Shown: positions 7,774-16,779, numbered from the stretch's first letter. The stretch is 30,149 nt of DNA from Candidatus Thorarchaeota archaeon SMTZ1-83 (GCA_001563325.1 LRSK01000247.1:1-30149); one strand, 5' to 3'. A program made the numbers and translations. The notes: a model not told the origin generated them from the letters alone.

Positions 7774-8664
7774 ATGGAGAAGAGACAGCCGAGACTAACC
7801 GTCGACGTAATCATTATGGTCGACGACGGGATAGTCCTCATTGAAAGACGATATCCACCCCACGGATGGGCAATCCCTGGGGGGTTCGTCGAGTACGGCG
7901 AGACTGTGGAGGAGGCTGCACGAAGAGAGGCGAAAGAGGAGACTTCGCTCGAGCTTGAAGATCTCCGGCAATTCCACACCTATTCAGATCCTTCGCGTGA
8001 TCCGCGAGGACACACCGTGAGCGTAGTATTCACTGCAAGAGGCATCGGAATCCCATGTGCCTCTTCAGATGCCGCAGCCATAGGCGTATTTCGCCTAGAA
8101 GATCTTCCCAGCCCAATCGTCTTCGACCACAAAAAGATCCTTGAGGATTATTCCGGTAGTATTCAATTGCGTCAGGTGAAGGTGGAGATTGTGAGCGGCA
8201 GTATCGTCGACGCCCAGGTTGATGCAATCACGGTAGCTGCTAATTCATCCGGGATTATGGGAGGAGGAGTCGCTGGGGTCATAAAGCGCGCTGCTGGTGT
8301 CGAAGTCGAGCGCGAAGCGCGCAGAAAAGCTCCCATCGCCGTAGGAGAAGCCATTATTACATCAGGAGGGGAAAGCAAATTCAGAGGGATAGTACACGCA
8401 CCCACAATGGCGCGTCCGTCGATGAGAATTCCACCCCAAAACGTGTACAAAGCGACCCTCGCCAGTTTGAGGACTGCTGACAGGAATGGGTTTCAATCGC
8501 TCGCCATTCCGGGAATGGGTGTTGGAGTTGGGAACGTCGGGAAGGGGGAGGCGGCAAGACTCATGATTCAGGCAATAAAAGAGTTCTCTCCCAGAGTACT
8601 GAGAAGAGTCGTACTTGTCGACGTGGATCAGTGTATGGTTGACTGCTGGAAAGCTGCTCTTTAG
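7774..8664 (+). CDS. Nudix hydrolase fused to a macrodomain
   Basis: The 296-residue protein joins two ADP-ribose-related folds. The N-terminal Nudix domain (about 5-130) has a Nudix box starting at Gly37 (G-x5-E43-x7-R51-E52-x2-E55-E56), with Ser58 where Gly is usual. Such domains cleave nucleoside diphosphates linked to another group, for example ADP-ribose. The C-terminal macrodomain (about 138-290) shows Asp150, [21 protein letters not shown] starting at 155, and the phosphate loop [14 protein letters not shown] (247-260). The first Asn of the usual N-A-A-N motif is Val154. Macrodomains bind or hydrolyse ADP-ribose and its derivatives. The fusion suggests coupled release and cleavage of ADP-ribose, an inference; substrate specificity is unknown. 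No Shine-Dalgarno site precedes the ATG, which lies 9 nt after the -10 box. The gene ends in a 4-nt convergent overlap with the DUF4412 gene. Confidence 0.85.
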   Translation: MEKRQPRLTVDVIIMVDDGIVLIERRYPPHGWAIPGGFVEYGETVEEAARREAKEETSLELEDLRQFHTYSDPSRDPRGHTVSVVFTARGIGIPCASSDAAAIGVFRLEDLPSPIVFDHKKILEDYSGSIQLRQVKVEIVSGSIVDAQVDAITVAANSSGIMGGGVAGVIKRAAGVEVEREARRKAPIAVGEAIITSGGESKFRGIVHAPTMARPSMRIPPQNVYKATLASLRTADRNGFQSLAIPGMGVGVGNVGKGEAARLMIQAIKEFSPRVLRRVVLVDVDQCMVDCWKAAL

Positions 8665-9512
8665 TCCCCCTGCATGGGATTTAACGAACCCTCCAGCTTC
8701 TCGAAACCTTCGGGTATCTCGAATTCTGAGTTTTTCAGTTGTGTGCTTCTGATATTTTCTATACGAGTCTCCATCCTCATTAACGGCTGTTCCTCACCTT
8801 CTGCGCTCACCGTAATCTCAGAGACAATTGGAAACCCGTCCAGGTCTTTTAGCTTCTCCTCGTACTTGGCCATCGCTTTCATTCCGCCAGGGACCATTCC
8901 CGACATCCCTTCCATCATTCCCTCGCTACCGGTGGCGAGTTCTTCCATCGTCCTATGGAAATCGGCGATTTCCTTCAATGGACCCTTCTCCTCAGCCATC
9001 CACAGATTCGCAGTCATATCGAAGGCCTTTCCTTCTTGCTTGTCCTCGAAGCTCATCGTAATTCTCACCCTCTCACAGCTGTAGCCTTCCATCTCTTCCT
9101 TTTCCCTCAGCCTTGTCACCTCGACTTTGAGTGGCATCTCAGCCTCTTCCTCCTGCTCCTCGGGAACCAGCTCTTTCACTTCTTCCATCATATCTTTCAC
9201 CGTCGAGAAATGAATTTCTGTATAGGTTCTCGCGCTCTCATCAAGGATCCACATCAATTCCTTGTCAAGCCTTGCAATCACGATGGTCACTATTTCATGG
9301 GACTGGTCCATTCCGGGGATGGGGACCTTCATCATTGATACCGATTCAGTCTTCTCTTTGTCACCTTTGAGATAGACGGTCGACTTCACCTCTGTCTCCC
9401 CAGTCATCGGAAGAGAGGTTGTCATATTCTGTTCATATATGACATCAGCCATCAGGGTGCCAAAGAGAGCGAGTCCCACTAAGCTAAAGACAAAACCTTT
9501 GAGAATAGACAT
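8661..9512 (-). CDS. Secreted DUF4412-like protein
   Basis: From the ATG at 9512, which has a strong AAGGAGGT site 4-5 nt upstream, the protein has 283 residues. The open frame reaches 9581, but the extra 23 residues lie before this ribosome site and would precede the signal peptide. Residues 1-21 form a Sec-type signal peptide ([21 protein letters not shown]). The mature part is rich in Met, Glu and beta-strand patterns and ends with a [12 protein letters not shown] motif typical of DUF4412/LolA-like envelope proteins. An acidic stretch ([10 protein letters not shown]) lies mid-protein. The function of this family is not established. It is the last gene of the truA operon, 46 nt after purB, and its stop codon overlaps that of the Nudix-macro gene. 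Confidence 0.75.
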   Translation of the reverse strand: MSILKGFVFSLVGLALFGTLMADVIYEQNMTTSLPMTGETEVKSTVYLKGDKEKTESVSMMKVPIPGMDQSHEIVTIVIARLDKELMWILDESARTYTEIHFSTVKDMMEEVKELVPEEQEEEAEMPLKVEVTRLREKEEMEGYSCERVRITMSFEDKQEGKAFDMTANLWMAEEKGPLKEIADFHRTMEELATGSEGMMEGMSGMVPGGMKAMAKYEEKLKDLDGFPIVSEITVSAEGEEQPLMRMETRIENIRSTQLKNSEFEIPEGFEKLEGSLNPMQGD

Positions 9513-9558
9513 CACTACCTCCTTTTGCTGCACAAGAATTGCCAGAACCGTAATTCGT

Positions 9559-10866
9559 TCAATCACCTCCCTCCTGTTCAAAAACCTTTCTGTATATTTG
9601 ATCTGTGTTCTTCAGAAAATGGCTCAATTCAAAAGAGCCCTCTATCTCCTCAGCGCTCAAGACAGTTGTGATATCTGGATCTTTCTTCACTTCTTCCTTG
9701 AAATCGAGTTTCTTCTCATACGCCTTTGATGCACTTCTCTGGACGAGAGAATAGGCTCGATCTCTACCCAGTCCTTTATCGATCAGTTTCAACAGCAGGA
9801 CTTCGGAGAAGACCAGACCCTTGGTCAAATCGATGTTCCTCTTCATATTGCCGGGATAGACCACTAGTCCCTTCATCACTCGAGTGAAGGTGTGAACCGC
9901 GTAGTCCGCCAGTATAGATGTGTCGGGAAGGATGATCCTCTCTGCGGAGCTGTGTGTGATATCTCTCTCCCCCCAGAGTGCAATGTTCTGAAGTGCTGCC
10001 AGCGCATTGGACCTTGCGATTCTTGCGAGTCCGCAGAGTCTCTCGCATACGTTTGGATTTCTCTTATGGGGCATCGCCGAAGAACCTATTTGCGTCCCAC
10101 CGAAGGGTTCTTCAAGTTCGCCAAGCTCAGTACGCTGCCGATTCCTAATTTCCGTGGCGAATTTCTCTACGGATGAGGCCAGTATCGCGAGCGTGGTCAA
10201 GTATTCCGCATGACGGTCCCTGTCGACTATCTGAGTTGATATTGGCGTAAGGAACAGTCCCAGTTTCTGCGCCACGAGTTCCTCAACTCTCGGATCGATA
10301 TGGGCGAAATTGCCCACTGCTCCAGATATCTTCGCGAGTGAGACCTCGCGCTTCGCTCTCTTCACTCTCTTCAGATTTCTTTGCGTCTCATCGTACCAGC
10401 TCAAAAACTTGAGTCCCAGGGTCGTGGGTTCAGCGTGAACCCCATGAGTTCTTCCCATCATGACCACATCCTTATTCTGGAGCGCCTTCTCCTTGAGAAG
10501 TTGAGACAGAATTTTCAGTTTGTCGATGATCAATGTGCAGCTGTCTCTCAGCAGGATTCCCAGCGCAGTGTCTTCAACATCGTAGGAGGTGAGACCAAGG
10601 TGTATCCATCTCCCCTCTTCCCCTACCTTCTCTTGGACGCTCTTCAGAAATGCGACCAGGTCATGTCTCGTCTGAAGTTCCATTTCCTGAATCCGTGTGA
10701 CATCGAAATCGGCTTTCTTCTTTATTATCTCAAGACTTCTCTTGGGTACTATCCCAAGTTCTGCCTGAGCCTCGCATACTGCAACTTCAACCCTCAGCCA
10801 GACTCTGAACCTGTTCTCCTCAGTCCACAGCCCACCCATCTCGGGCAGAGTATATCTATCGATCAT
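9559..10866 (-). CDS. purB: Adenylosuccinate lyase
   Basis: PurB eliminates fumarate from SAICAR and from adenylosuccinate in purine synthesis. The 435-residue protein has normal length for the short bacterial/Thermotoga-like type. It shows the fumarase/aspartase superfamily signature GSSAMPHKRNP (261-271) with the catalytic serine at 262/263, GRTHGVHAEPTTLG with His141 as the second catalytic residue, LTSYDVEDT (92-100), and the region RTELGELEEPFGG (245-257). The ATG at 10866 has an AGGTG site 5 nt upstream and is only 7 nt from the htrA stop, so the two genes are co-transcribed. Confidence 0.95.
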   Translation of the reverse strand: MIDRYTLPEMGGLWTEENRFRVWLRVEVAVCEAQAELGIVPKRSLEIIKKKADFDVTRIQEMELQTRHDLVAFLKSVQEKVGEEGRWIHLGLTSYDVEDTALGILLRDSCTLIIDKLKILSQLLKEKALQNKDVVMMGRTHGVHAEPTTLGLKFLSWYDETQRNLKRVKRAKREVSLAKISGAVGNFAHIDPRVEELVAQKLGLFLTPISTQIVDRDRHAEYLTTLAILASSVEKFATEIRNRQRTELGELEEPFGGTQIGSSAMPHKRNPNVCERLCGLARIARSNALAALQNIALWGERDITHSSAERIILPDTSILADYAVHTFTRVMKGLVVYPGNMKRNIDLTKGLVFSEVLLLKLIDKGLGRDRAYSLVQRSASKAYEKKLDFKEEVKKDPDITTVLSAEEIEGSFELSHFLKNTDQIYRKVFEQEGGD

Positions 10867-10873
10867 TGGACAC

Positions 10874-12322
10874 CTACCGTGTCGACATATAGGAAAGGTG
10901 TAGCTTCGTTCCCCTTCTGTCGACTACTAGTGACAGTTCTCCTCTATGCATTACATCTGGCACGCCTTCAAAATCATCCACATTCTTGATCTCTCTCTTC
11001 TCAATAGCCAATATGACATCACCCACCTCTACACCTGCCACCTCTCCCTGGCTGCCAGGTTTCACATCGATGACCACGACCCCTGTCTTGACATCCAGTT
11101 TGAACTTGCTCCGCAAATATGGAGTGACATTCTGAACAACTATGCCAAGTCGTTCAACCTTCTTCCCTCTAATCTCCGGAGGCTCCGTGGCCGTCAGAAT
11201 GAACTCTACCCGGTCATGGTCCCTGAGGGCGTGTATTGTCACCTCTTCCCCGACTACGAGCGAGGAGTTGGCAGCTTCCCAATCGTCCAGGTTCCTCACT
11301 TTTCTCTGGTTGACTCCAATTATGAGGTCACCTGCCCGCACTCCTGCACGCTCGGCTGCACCGTCTCTCTCCACATCTGTTACCATGACTCCTTCCTGTT
11401 CTTCAATCATCTCCGCCAGTTCGGGAGTCAGCTCCTGAACATCAATTCCCAGCCACACTTCTCTCACTTCTCCATATTGAACAAGCTCGTCCAACGCTTT
11501 TTTTGCCGTATTTATGGGAATCGCAAAGCCAATCCCCTCAGAACCTCCTCCAGCGGTGAATATAAACGTGTTAATCCCAATCACTTCTCCCTCAGCGTTG
11601 ACGAGAGGACCACCACTATTCCCCGGATTTATGGCAGCATCAGTCTGAATCATATCTTTATATGCACTTATCCATCCACTTCTTGGTTTGATGTCCCTGT
11701 GAAACGCCGAGATCACACCAGCCGTCACCGAGGGCATAGGGTCCTCGAGCAAATACCCGAATGGATTCCCAATGGCTATGGCCCACTCCCCAATTATGAG
11801 CTTGTCAGAATCGCCAAGAGGCGCGACCGGCAAATCGTTCGAATCTATCTTCAGCAAAGCTATATCGAGCGCCTCATCTCTGCCTGCTATTGCTGCGTCG
11901 AACTCCCTTCCGTCTGGAAGAGTGATTTTTATCTTTTCCCCACTCCTCACCAAATGTTCGTTCGTCAGTACATACCCCTCCGGGTTCACGATGAATCCTG
12001 AACCGAGACTCTGTACTTCCCGCGAATACACCCGAGGAGGAGAGAACTCTCTGAAGAATCTCTCGAAGAAATCGCCCTCCCATATGGGCGAAGAGCTATA
12101 GTATCTGGTTTGAATCACAGATATGGACACGACAGCAGGTGACACTTTCCGGGCAGCTTCAACGATCGCATTTGTTCTGCTCTCTTCCAATTCTTCGTAG
12201 GAGACAGATGTCGAGGGCAAGCTCTGGACCACCCACTCTGCTTGAGAAGGCTTTCTTATGGAGTAACCAGTTACGAAGGCCACTCCAATTATCAGAACGG
12301 TAAAGATCCGCGTCCACCTCAT
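10874..12322 (-). CDS. HtrA/Deg-family periplasmic serine protease with two PDZ domains
   Basis: HtrA proteins degrade or refold damaged envelope proteins. From the ATG at 12322 the protein has 482 residues: an N-terminal membrane anchor or signal (about 5-22), a trypsin-like domain (about 60-265) with His123 (TNEHLV), Asp153 (ALDIALL) and Ser236 (GNSGGPLV), and two PDZ domains (about 290-378 and 390-480). This is the DegP/DegQ layout. An alternative GTG at 12331 overlaps the stop of the preceding aldolase gene (GTGA). The ATG is preferred because the sequence AGGGGTG, which contains that stop, is well placed as its ribosome site. The gene lies in the truA operon just before purB. I leave the symbol empty because degP, degQ and degS cannot be told apart here. 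Confidence 0.93.
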   Translation of the reverse strand: MRWTRIFTVLIIGVAFVTGYSIRKPSQAEWVVQSLPSTSVSYEELEESRTNAIVEAARKVSPAVVSISVIQTRYYSSSPIWEGDFFERFFREFSPPRVYSREVQSLGSGFIVNPEGYVLTNEHLVRSGEKIKITLPDGREFDAAIAGRDEALDIALLKIDSNDLPVAPLGDSDKLIIGEWAIAIGNPFGYLLEDPMPSVTAGVISAFHRDIKPRSGWISAYKDMIQTDAAINPGNSGGPLVNAEGEVIGINTFIFTAGGGSEGIGFAIPINTAKKALDELVQYGEVREVWLGIDVQELTPELAEMIEEQEGVMVTDVERDGAAERAGVRAGDLIIGVNQRKVRNLDDWEAANSSLVVGEEVTIHALRDHDRVEFILTATEPPEIRGKKVERLGIVVQNVTPYLRSKFKLDVKTGVVVIDVKPGSQGEVAGVEVGDVILAIEKREIKNVDDFEGVPDVMHRGELSLVVDRRGTKLHLSYMSTR

Positions 12323-12327
12323 TCCAT

Positions 12328-12993
12328 TCACCCCTTGTCCGGAAATGCCCTTTTCCAGTCACGTGCGAATTTCTCTATTCCAATGTCGGTGAGCGGATGT
12401 TGTATCATCTGTTTGATTACCTTAAAAGGGATGGTCACGATGTGGGCTCCGGCGAGAGCGGCGTCCACAACATGAAGTGGATGTCTCACAGATGCGACTA
12501 TTACCTCGCTTTTCAACCCGTATTCGAGGAAGATCTGGACAATTTCCCTCACAAGATCCATTCCTACGTGGCCTATGTCATCCAGCCTTCCTATAAAAGG
12601 GCTCACATAACTGGTCCCTGCTTTTGCGGCCAATATAGCCTGATTTGTGGAGAATACAAGAGTCGTATTCACTCTGACGTTGTCTGCTTCAAGCGCTTTG
12701 ATCGCTCTAAGGCCATCTTCAGTTATAGGAATCTTGATGACGATATTCGAGTGGACACGGGAGAGCTCCTTGCCATCCCTTACCATCCCGTCCAAATCGA
12801 GATGTGTCACCTCTGCAGATACGGGACCATTCACTACTTCACAGATTCGACTGAGAATCTCTTTTGGATCGAGCCCGCTCCTCTCCACTTCCCTTGCGAG
12901 CAGCGTGGGATTCGTAGTGACTCCATCAAGCACTCCCAGGCTTGCTGCCTCTCCTATCTCGTCGAGATTTGCCGTGTCTATGAAAAACTTCAT
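12328..12993 (-). CDS. Transaldolase-like / fructose-6-phosphate aldolase family protein
   Basis: The 221-residue protein is of the short transaldolase (TalC/FSA, subfamily 3) type. It begins [13 protein letters not shown] and has [11 protein letters not shown] (24-34). The Schiff-base lysine is Lys87 in NIVIKIPIT. Later parts include [22 protein letters not shown] and the [12 protein letters not shown] segment. These enzymes move a dihydroxyacetone unit between sugar phosphates in the pentose-phosphate network. Sequence alone does not separate transaldolase from fructose-6-phosphate aldolase activity, so no symbol is given. The ATG has an AGGAGGA site 6 nt upstream, and the gene starts 15 nt after truA. 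Confidence 0.92.
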   Translation of the reverse strand: MKFFIDTANLDEIGEAASLGVLDGVTTNPTLLAREVERSGLDPKEILSRICEVVNGPVSAEVTHLDLDGMVRDGKELSRVHSNIVIKIPITEDGLRAIKALEADNVRVNTTLVFSTNQAILAAKAGTSYVSPFIGRLDDIGHVGMDLVREIVQIFLEYGLKSEVIVASVRHPLHVVDAALAGAHIVTIPFKVIKQMIQHPLTDIGIEKFARDWKRAFPDKG

Positions 12994-13008
12994 GCAGTCC
13001 TCCTCTTC

Positions 13009-13731
13009 TCAGTATTTGACCTCGCGGAGATAAAGCCCGTGTGCAGGTGCTGTAGGAGTAGCCGTCCCTTTCCTCCTCTTTTCCAAGAGCTCAACCATCA
13101 CCTCTGGCAAAAACCTTCCACGGCCGATCTCCACCATCCTGCCTACCATCATTCTCACCATCTTGTTGAGAAATCTATCCGCCTCAACCTTAAAAATCAA
13201 CTCGTCACCTCTCTCACTCCATTCAGCTTCTGAAATCTGAATCACACTATTCTCTCTTGCCTCGACCGTGAAGGAAGAAAGGTCATGCTCTCCAATCAGA
13301 TGTTGTGCAGCCTGATTCATTCGGTCTTTGTTAAGTCTATACTTCACCTCCCAAGCATGGTATCTCTTCAGAGGCGACCTTCCCTGGAGTACTCTGTATA
13401 CATACACTTTCGATGTCGCATCATATCTGGAATTAAAGCCGTCGGGAGCATCAGAGACCTTATGGACATAGATATCGTGGGGAAGAATCGAATTGAGCCT
13501 CTTCCTAATCGTCTCTGCGCCCATTCGGGTGTAGGAGTGGAAATTGGCGACCTGTGCACACGCGTGTACTCCTGCATCAGTTCTCCCCGCTCCTACCAGT
13601 GTGATTTCCTCTCTGAGAATCGTTGAGAGGCACTCGGAAATCACTCCCTGAATGGTCCTCAATTGTGGCTGAATTTGCCACCCACGGAATTCGCTCCCGT
13701 CGTATTCGGTTATCATTTTTATGTTTCGCAC
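13009..13731 (-). CDS. truA: tRNA pseudouridine38-40 synthase TruA
   Basis: TruA converts uridines 38-40 of the tRNA anticodon arm to pseudouridine. With the GTG at 13731 the protein has 240 residues and begins RNIKMITEYDGSEFRGWQ, the usual TruA N-terminus. The catalytic aspartate is Asp52 in GAGRTDAGVHA. Further motifs are ILPHDIYVHKV, SRYDATSKVYVYR and the C-terminal FKVEADRFLNKMVRMMVG. An ATG at 13755 would add eight residues, but it lies 2 nt past the -10 box, upstream of the predicted transcription start, so the GTG is preferred. This is the first gene of a five-gene operon running to the DUF4412 gene. Confidence 0.92.
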   Translation of the reverse strand: MRNIKMITEYDGSEFRGWQIQPQLRTIQGVISECLSTILREEITLVGAGRTDAGVHACAQVANFHSYTRMGAETIRKRLNSILPHDIYVHKVSDAPDGFNSRYDATSKVYVYRVLQGRSPLKRYHAWEVKYRLNKDRMNQAAQHLIGEHDLSSFTVEARENSVIQISEAEWSERGDELIFKVEADRFLNKMVRMMVGRMVEIGRGRFLPEVMVELLEKRRKGTATPTAPAHGLYLREVKY

Positions 13732-13757
13732 ATCTCTCTGGGTCCAACGATTCATTT

Positions 13758-13786
13758 AGCATAAAAAAAGCGGTGGGCGAAGTCAA
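13758..13786 (-). promoter_or_regulatory. Sigma-70 promoter of the truA operon
   Basis: On the minus strand TTGACT (13781-13786), a 17-nt spacer containing a T tract, and TATGCT (13758-13763). The start site is predicted near 13751. It is divergent from and close to the fabG promoter; the two -35 boxes are 27 nt apart. Confidence 0.64.
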
Positions 13787-13813
13787 CACATTCATCGGAA
13801 AACCCACTCCTGC

Positions 13814-13842
13814 TTGACATATTTCATCCGATTATTTAAAAG
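13814..13842 (+). promoter_or_regulatory. Sigma-70 promoter of the fabG operon
   Basis: Perfect TTGACA (13814-13819) and TAAAAG (13837-13842) at 17 nt. TTTAAA (13835-13840) is an alternative -10. The start site near 13847-13849 leaves a leader of only about 4-6 nt before the ATG at 13853. Confidence 0.6.
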
Positions 13843-13852
13843 AGTGAGCCAA

Positions 13853-14584
13853 ATGAGACTCAAAGGCAGAGTATCCCTTGTCACGGGAGGAGAACAGGGA
13901 CTTGGAAAAGCTATAGCCTATACGCTTGCTGAACAGGGGTCGGACGTCGCCATCTTCGACATCGAAGAACGCGGTGGCTGCCAAGAGCTCAAGAAACTTG
14001 GCAGAGAGGTTCTCTTCTCAAAAGTGGATGTGTCAGATTCAGAGCAGGTTTTCGATGGGGTTTCTTGTGTAATACAGCATTTCGGTAGGTTGGATGTACT
14101 CGTCAATAATGCAGGGGTAACAAAAGACAATCTCCTTGTCAGAATGAGTGAGGCGGACTGGGACCAGGTACTCTCTGTGAATCTAAAGGGAGCATTCAAC
14201 ACCACGAAAGCTGTGGTAAGAGATATGATAAGACACAATTTCGGCAGAATTATCAACATCTCTTCAGTGGTCGGGATTGCTGGCAATGCCGGACAGGCGA
14301 ATTACGCGGCTTCGAAAGCCGGCCTGATAGGATTCACCAAGAGCCTTGCCAAGGAACTTGCCAGAAAAGGGATAACCGTGAACGCCATCGCACCTGGCTT
14401 CATAGAAACCAGAATGACAGATGTCCTCGGGAAGGAAGTGAAGACAAAACTCCTAGAGCAAATTCCAGTGGGAAGAATGGGCAGTCCAGAGGATGTAGCA
14501 GCTCTTGTCTTGTTTCTCGCGTCCGATGAGGCCGAATACATAACGGGACAAGTGATAAGGGTGGATGGAGGAATGGCCATTTAG
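13853..14584 (+). CDS. fabG: 3-oxoacyl-[acyl-carrier-protein] reductase
   Basis: FabG reduces 3-oxoacyl-ACP with NADPH in fatty-acid elongation. The 243-residue short-chain dehydrogenase shows the cofactor motif TGGEQGLGKA (11-20), NNAG (85-88) and the catalytic set Asn110, Ser138, Tyr151 and Lys155 (YAASK). The C-terminal segment is ITGQVIRVDGGMAI. The open frame continues upstream to a TTG at 13814, but this TTG is part of the -35 box and the extra 13 residues do not belong to the family. The ATG at 13853 gives the standard N-terminus. It heads a fatty-acid operon with acpP and fabF directly downstream. Confidence 0.96.
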   Translation: MRLKGRVSLVTGGEQGLGKAIAYTLAEQGSDVAIFDIEERGGCQELKKLGREVLFSKVDVSDSEQVFDGVSCVIQHFGRLDVLVNNAGVTKDNLLVRMSEADWDQVLSVNLKGAFNTTKAVVRDMIRHNFGRIINISSVVGIAGNAGQANYAASKAGLIGFTKSLAKELARKGITVNAIAPGFIETRMTDVLGKEVKTKLLEQIPVGRMGSPEDVAALVLFLASDEAEYITGQVIRVDGGMAI

Positions 14585-14608
14585 AAGCCAATCAACGAGG
14601 AGGTGAAT

Positions 14609-14854
14609 ATGTCAGTCGAAGAAGACGTCAAGAGAATAGTAATAGAGAAGTTGGGGGTAAAACCAGAGGAAGTCACACGTGAAGCACGTTTCATTGATGA
14701 TCTTGGAGCGGATTCCCTCGACACAGTCGAACTCATCATGGCGCTCGAGGAGAAATTCGGTGTCGAGGTTCCTGATGAAGATGCGGAAACTCTGACTACA
14801 GTCGGCAAGGCCATCGAATACATAGAGAAGAAGGCGAGTGAGCAGGAAGAGTAA
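14609..14854 (+). CDS. acpP: Acyl carrier protein
   Basis: ACP carries growing acyl chains on a 4'-phosphopantetheine arm. The 81-residue acidic protein has the attachment motif [11 protein letters not shown] with Ser36 as the modified serine, and the [14 protein letters not shown] helix typical of ACP. The ATG at 14609 has a strong GAGGAGGTG site directly upstream; a GTG at 14603 lies within that site and is not the start. The gene sits 24 nt after fabG, and its stop shares one base with the fabF ATG (TAATG). Confidence 0.97.
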   Translation: MSVEEDVKRIVIEKLGVKPEEVTREARFIDDLGADSLDTVELIMALEEKFGVEVPDEDAETLTTVGKAIEYIEKKASEQEE

Positions 14855-16098
14855 TGGACAAGAGGAGAGTTGTAGTTACAGGGGTAGGAGTTCTGACCCC
14901 TATTGGACTGAATAAGAACGAATTCTGGAATTCACTCAAAGAGGGAAGAAATGGAATCTCCCAAATCACACGGTTCGACACGACTGGCTTCCCAGTCATC
15001 ACGGCTGGAGAACTAAAGGATTTCGATCCAGCACAATACATTGACCCAAGGGATCTTCGGAAGATGGACAGATTCGTCCAATATGGATGGACGGCAACTC
15101 AGGAAGCCTTAGCAGATGCAAATGTAGAGCTGGGAAAGATGGACTTGAGCAGAATGGGAGTCATTATTGGCTCTGGGATAGGCGGAGTCGAAACCTGGGA
15201 GGCCCAGCATCACAGATTGATTAACGGGGGGCCCAGCAGGGTCAGTCCGTTTTTCGTGCCAATGATGATTTCAGGCATGGCCTCAGGTCATATCTCCATC
15301 AAGCTCGGTGCAAAGGGCACAAATTACTGCACTGTCTCGGCATGTGCATCTGGAGCTCATGCCATAGGAGAAAGCTTCAGGAATATCCAGTACGGTTCAA
15401 ACGATATGATCGTCGCGGGAGGTTCAGAAGCTCCTATAACCCCTCTCGCCCTGGCCGGTTTCTCAGCTATGAAGGCTCTTTCCACGAGGAACGACCAACC
15501 AGAGAAAGCATCGAGACCGTTCGATAAAGAGAGAGACGGCTTCATCATGGCTGAGGGAGCCGGCATATGTGTGCTTGAAGAATTGAATCATGCAACAGAG
15601 CGCGGAGCACGAATATACGCCGAATTGATCGGATACGGATCTACGGCAGATGCCTACCACATAACTGCCCCGGCTCCGGAGGGTGAAGGGGCAGCACGTG
15701 CAATGCAGATCTGCCTGCAGGATGCAGAATTGGAGTCCGAAGAAGTAGACTATATTAATGCACACGGCACTTCCACCCCTCTCAACGATAAATTTGAGAC
15801 TCAAGCCATCAAGCGAGTATTCAATAGTGCTGCGTATACCATTCCTATCTCCTCGACCAAATCAATGATTGGTCACCTTCTCGGAGCTGCCGGAGCTGTC
15901 GAATTCGTCGCGACAGTCCTCGCTCTCTCTCATTCCGTGATACCTCCCACCATCAATTACGAAAATCCTGATCCAGAGTGTGATCTTGACTACGTTCCAA
16001 ATGTTTCCAGAGAGAAGTCGATGCGCACGGCAATAGCTAACTCTTTTGGGTTCGGTGGTCATAATGCGGTGTTGGCAGTCAGAAAGTGGGAGAAATAG
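14854..16098 (+). CDS. fabF: Beta-ketoacyl-[acyl-carrier-protein] synthase II
   Basis: FabF condenses malonyl-ACP with an acyl-ACP in fatty-acid elongation. The 414-residue protein has normal length. The catalytic triad of this thiolase-fold family is present: Cys164 in SACASGAHAIG, His304 in NAHGTSTPLND and His341 in KSMIGHLLGAAGA. The C-terminal SFGFGGHNAVLAV glycine loop is also intact. Its ATG overlaps the acpP stop by one base, indicating coupled translation, and its 3' end overlaps the rnc start by 13 nt. Confidence 0.97.
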   Translation: MDKRRVVVTGVGVLTPIGLNKNEFWNSLKEGRNGISQITRFDTTGFPVITAGELKDFDPAQYIDPRDLRKMDRFVQYGWTATQEALADANVELGKMDLSRMGVIIGSGIGGVETWEAQHHRLINGGPSRVSPFFVPMMISGMASGHISIKLGAKGTNYCTVSACASGAHAIGESFRNIQYGSNDMIVAGGSEAPITPLALAGFSAMKALSTRNDQPEKASRPFDKERDGFIMAEGAGICVLEELNHATERGARIYAELIGYGSTADAYHITAPAPEGEGAARAMQICLQDAELESEEVDYINAHGTSTPLNDKFETQAIKRVFNSAAYTIPISSTKSMIGHLLGAAGAVEFVATVLALSHSVIPPTINYENPDPECDLDYVPNVSREKSMRTAIANSFGFGGHNAVLAVRKWEK

Positions 16099-16778
16099 AG
16101 ATAGAAGTAGTCGAAAAGAGATTCGGGCTCAAGTTCAGGAATAGGGAGTTGGTTGAAACTGCGCTCACTCACTCTTCAGCGGGATTAGCTACTTCCAACG
16201 AACGTCTGGAATTCTTGGGGGATGCTGTGCTGCAACTCGTGGTGAGCCGCTATCTGTATACGAAGTGGCCCGCCTTTAATGAGGGAGAATTGACTAAGTT
16301 GAGAGCAAAAGTCGTAAGGAAGAAGACACTTGCGCAGGTGGCGCTCCGTTTCGATATCAATAAGATGCTCATTCTGGGCGAATCACTAAAAAAGGTGGGC
16401 AAGGCTCCCAATCCATCAATTCTTGCGGACGCCTACGAAGCACTCATCGGAGCGATTTACATCGATCTTGGCATGAAGGCAGCGAAGAGATTCATCAACC
16501 TCACCCTTCTGAAGGAACTCAGTCGTATTACGTTGGACATAGATTCCAAGAGCGAATTGCAGGAAAAAGTGGTCAAGAGGTTCAAATGTTATCCCAAGTA
16601 CAATCTTCTCAAGATAGAGGGACCAGAACACAAGAAGAAATTCTGGGTCGACGTGACTGTCGATGGAAGAAGAGTCGGTACAGGCACGGGACTGAGTAGA
16701 AAAGAAGCAGAGAAGGAAGCAGCACAAGAAGCTCTCCTCAATTGGCGGGCACGAGAGCTGCGGCAGCAAAGGAGGTAA
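16086..16778 (+). CDS. rnc: Ribonuclease III
   Basis: RNase III cuts double-stranded RNA in rRNA and mRNA processing. The 230-residue protein has the catalytic domain with signature ERLEFLGDAVL (39-49) and acidic residues Glu39, Glu42, Asp46, Asp115 and Glu118 (ILADAYEAL). A double-stranded RNA-binding domain lies at about 155-222 (SELQEKVVKRF ... GLSRKEAEKEAAQEALLNW). The start is the GTG at 16086, inside the end of fabF; no clear Shine-Dalgarno site is seen, so coupling with fabF is likely. The fabG-acpP-fabF-rnc order is common in bacteria. Confidence 0.95.
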   Translation: MGEIEIEVVEKRFGLKFRNRELVETALTHSSAGLATSNERLEFLGDAVLQLVVSRYLYTKWPAFNEGELTKLRAKVVRKKTLAQVALRFDINKMLILGESLKKVGKAPNPSILADAYEALIGAIYIDLGMKAAKRFINLTLLKELSRITLDIDSKSELQEKVVKRFKCYPKYNLLKIEGPEHKKKFWVDVTVDGRRVGTGTGLSRKEAEKEAAQEALLNWRARELRQQRR

Positions 16779-16779
16779 A

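Noticed and set aside
9513..9581. N-terminal extension of the DUF4412 frame
   Set aside because: The strong AAGGAGGT site and signal peptide place the start at 9512.
10946..12001. 351-codon plus-strand open frame opposite htrA
   Set aside because: Antisense shadow of a clear HtrA protease; composition is unlike a real protein and it has no ribosome site.
12397..13233. 278-codon plus-strand open frame opposite the aldolase and truA genes
   Set aside because: Shadow frame crossing two well-supported genes on the other strand.
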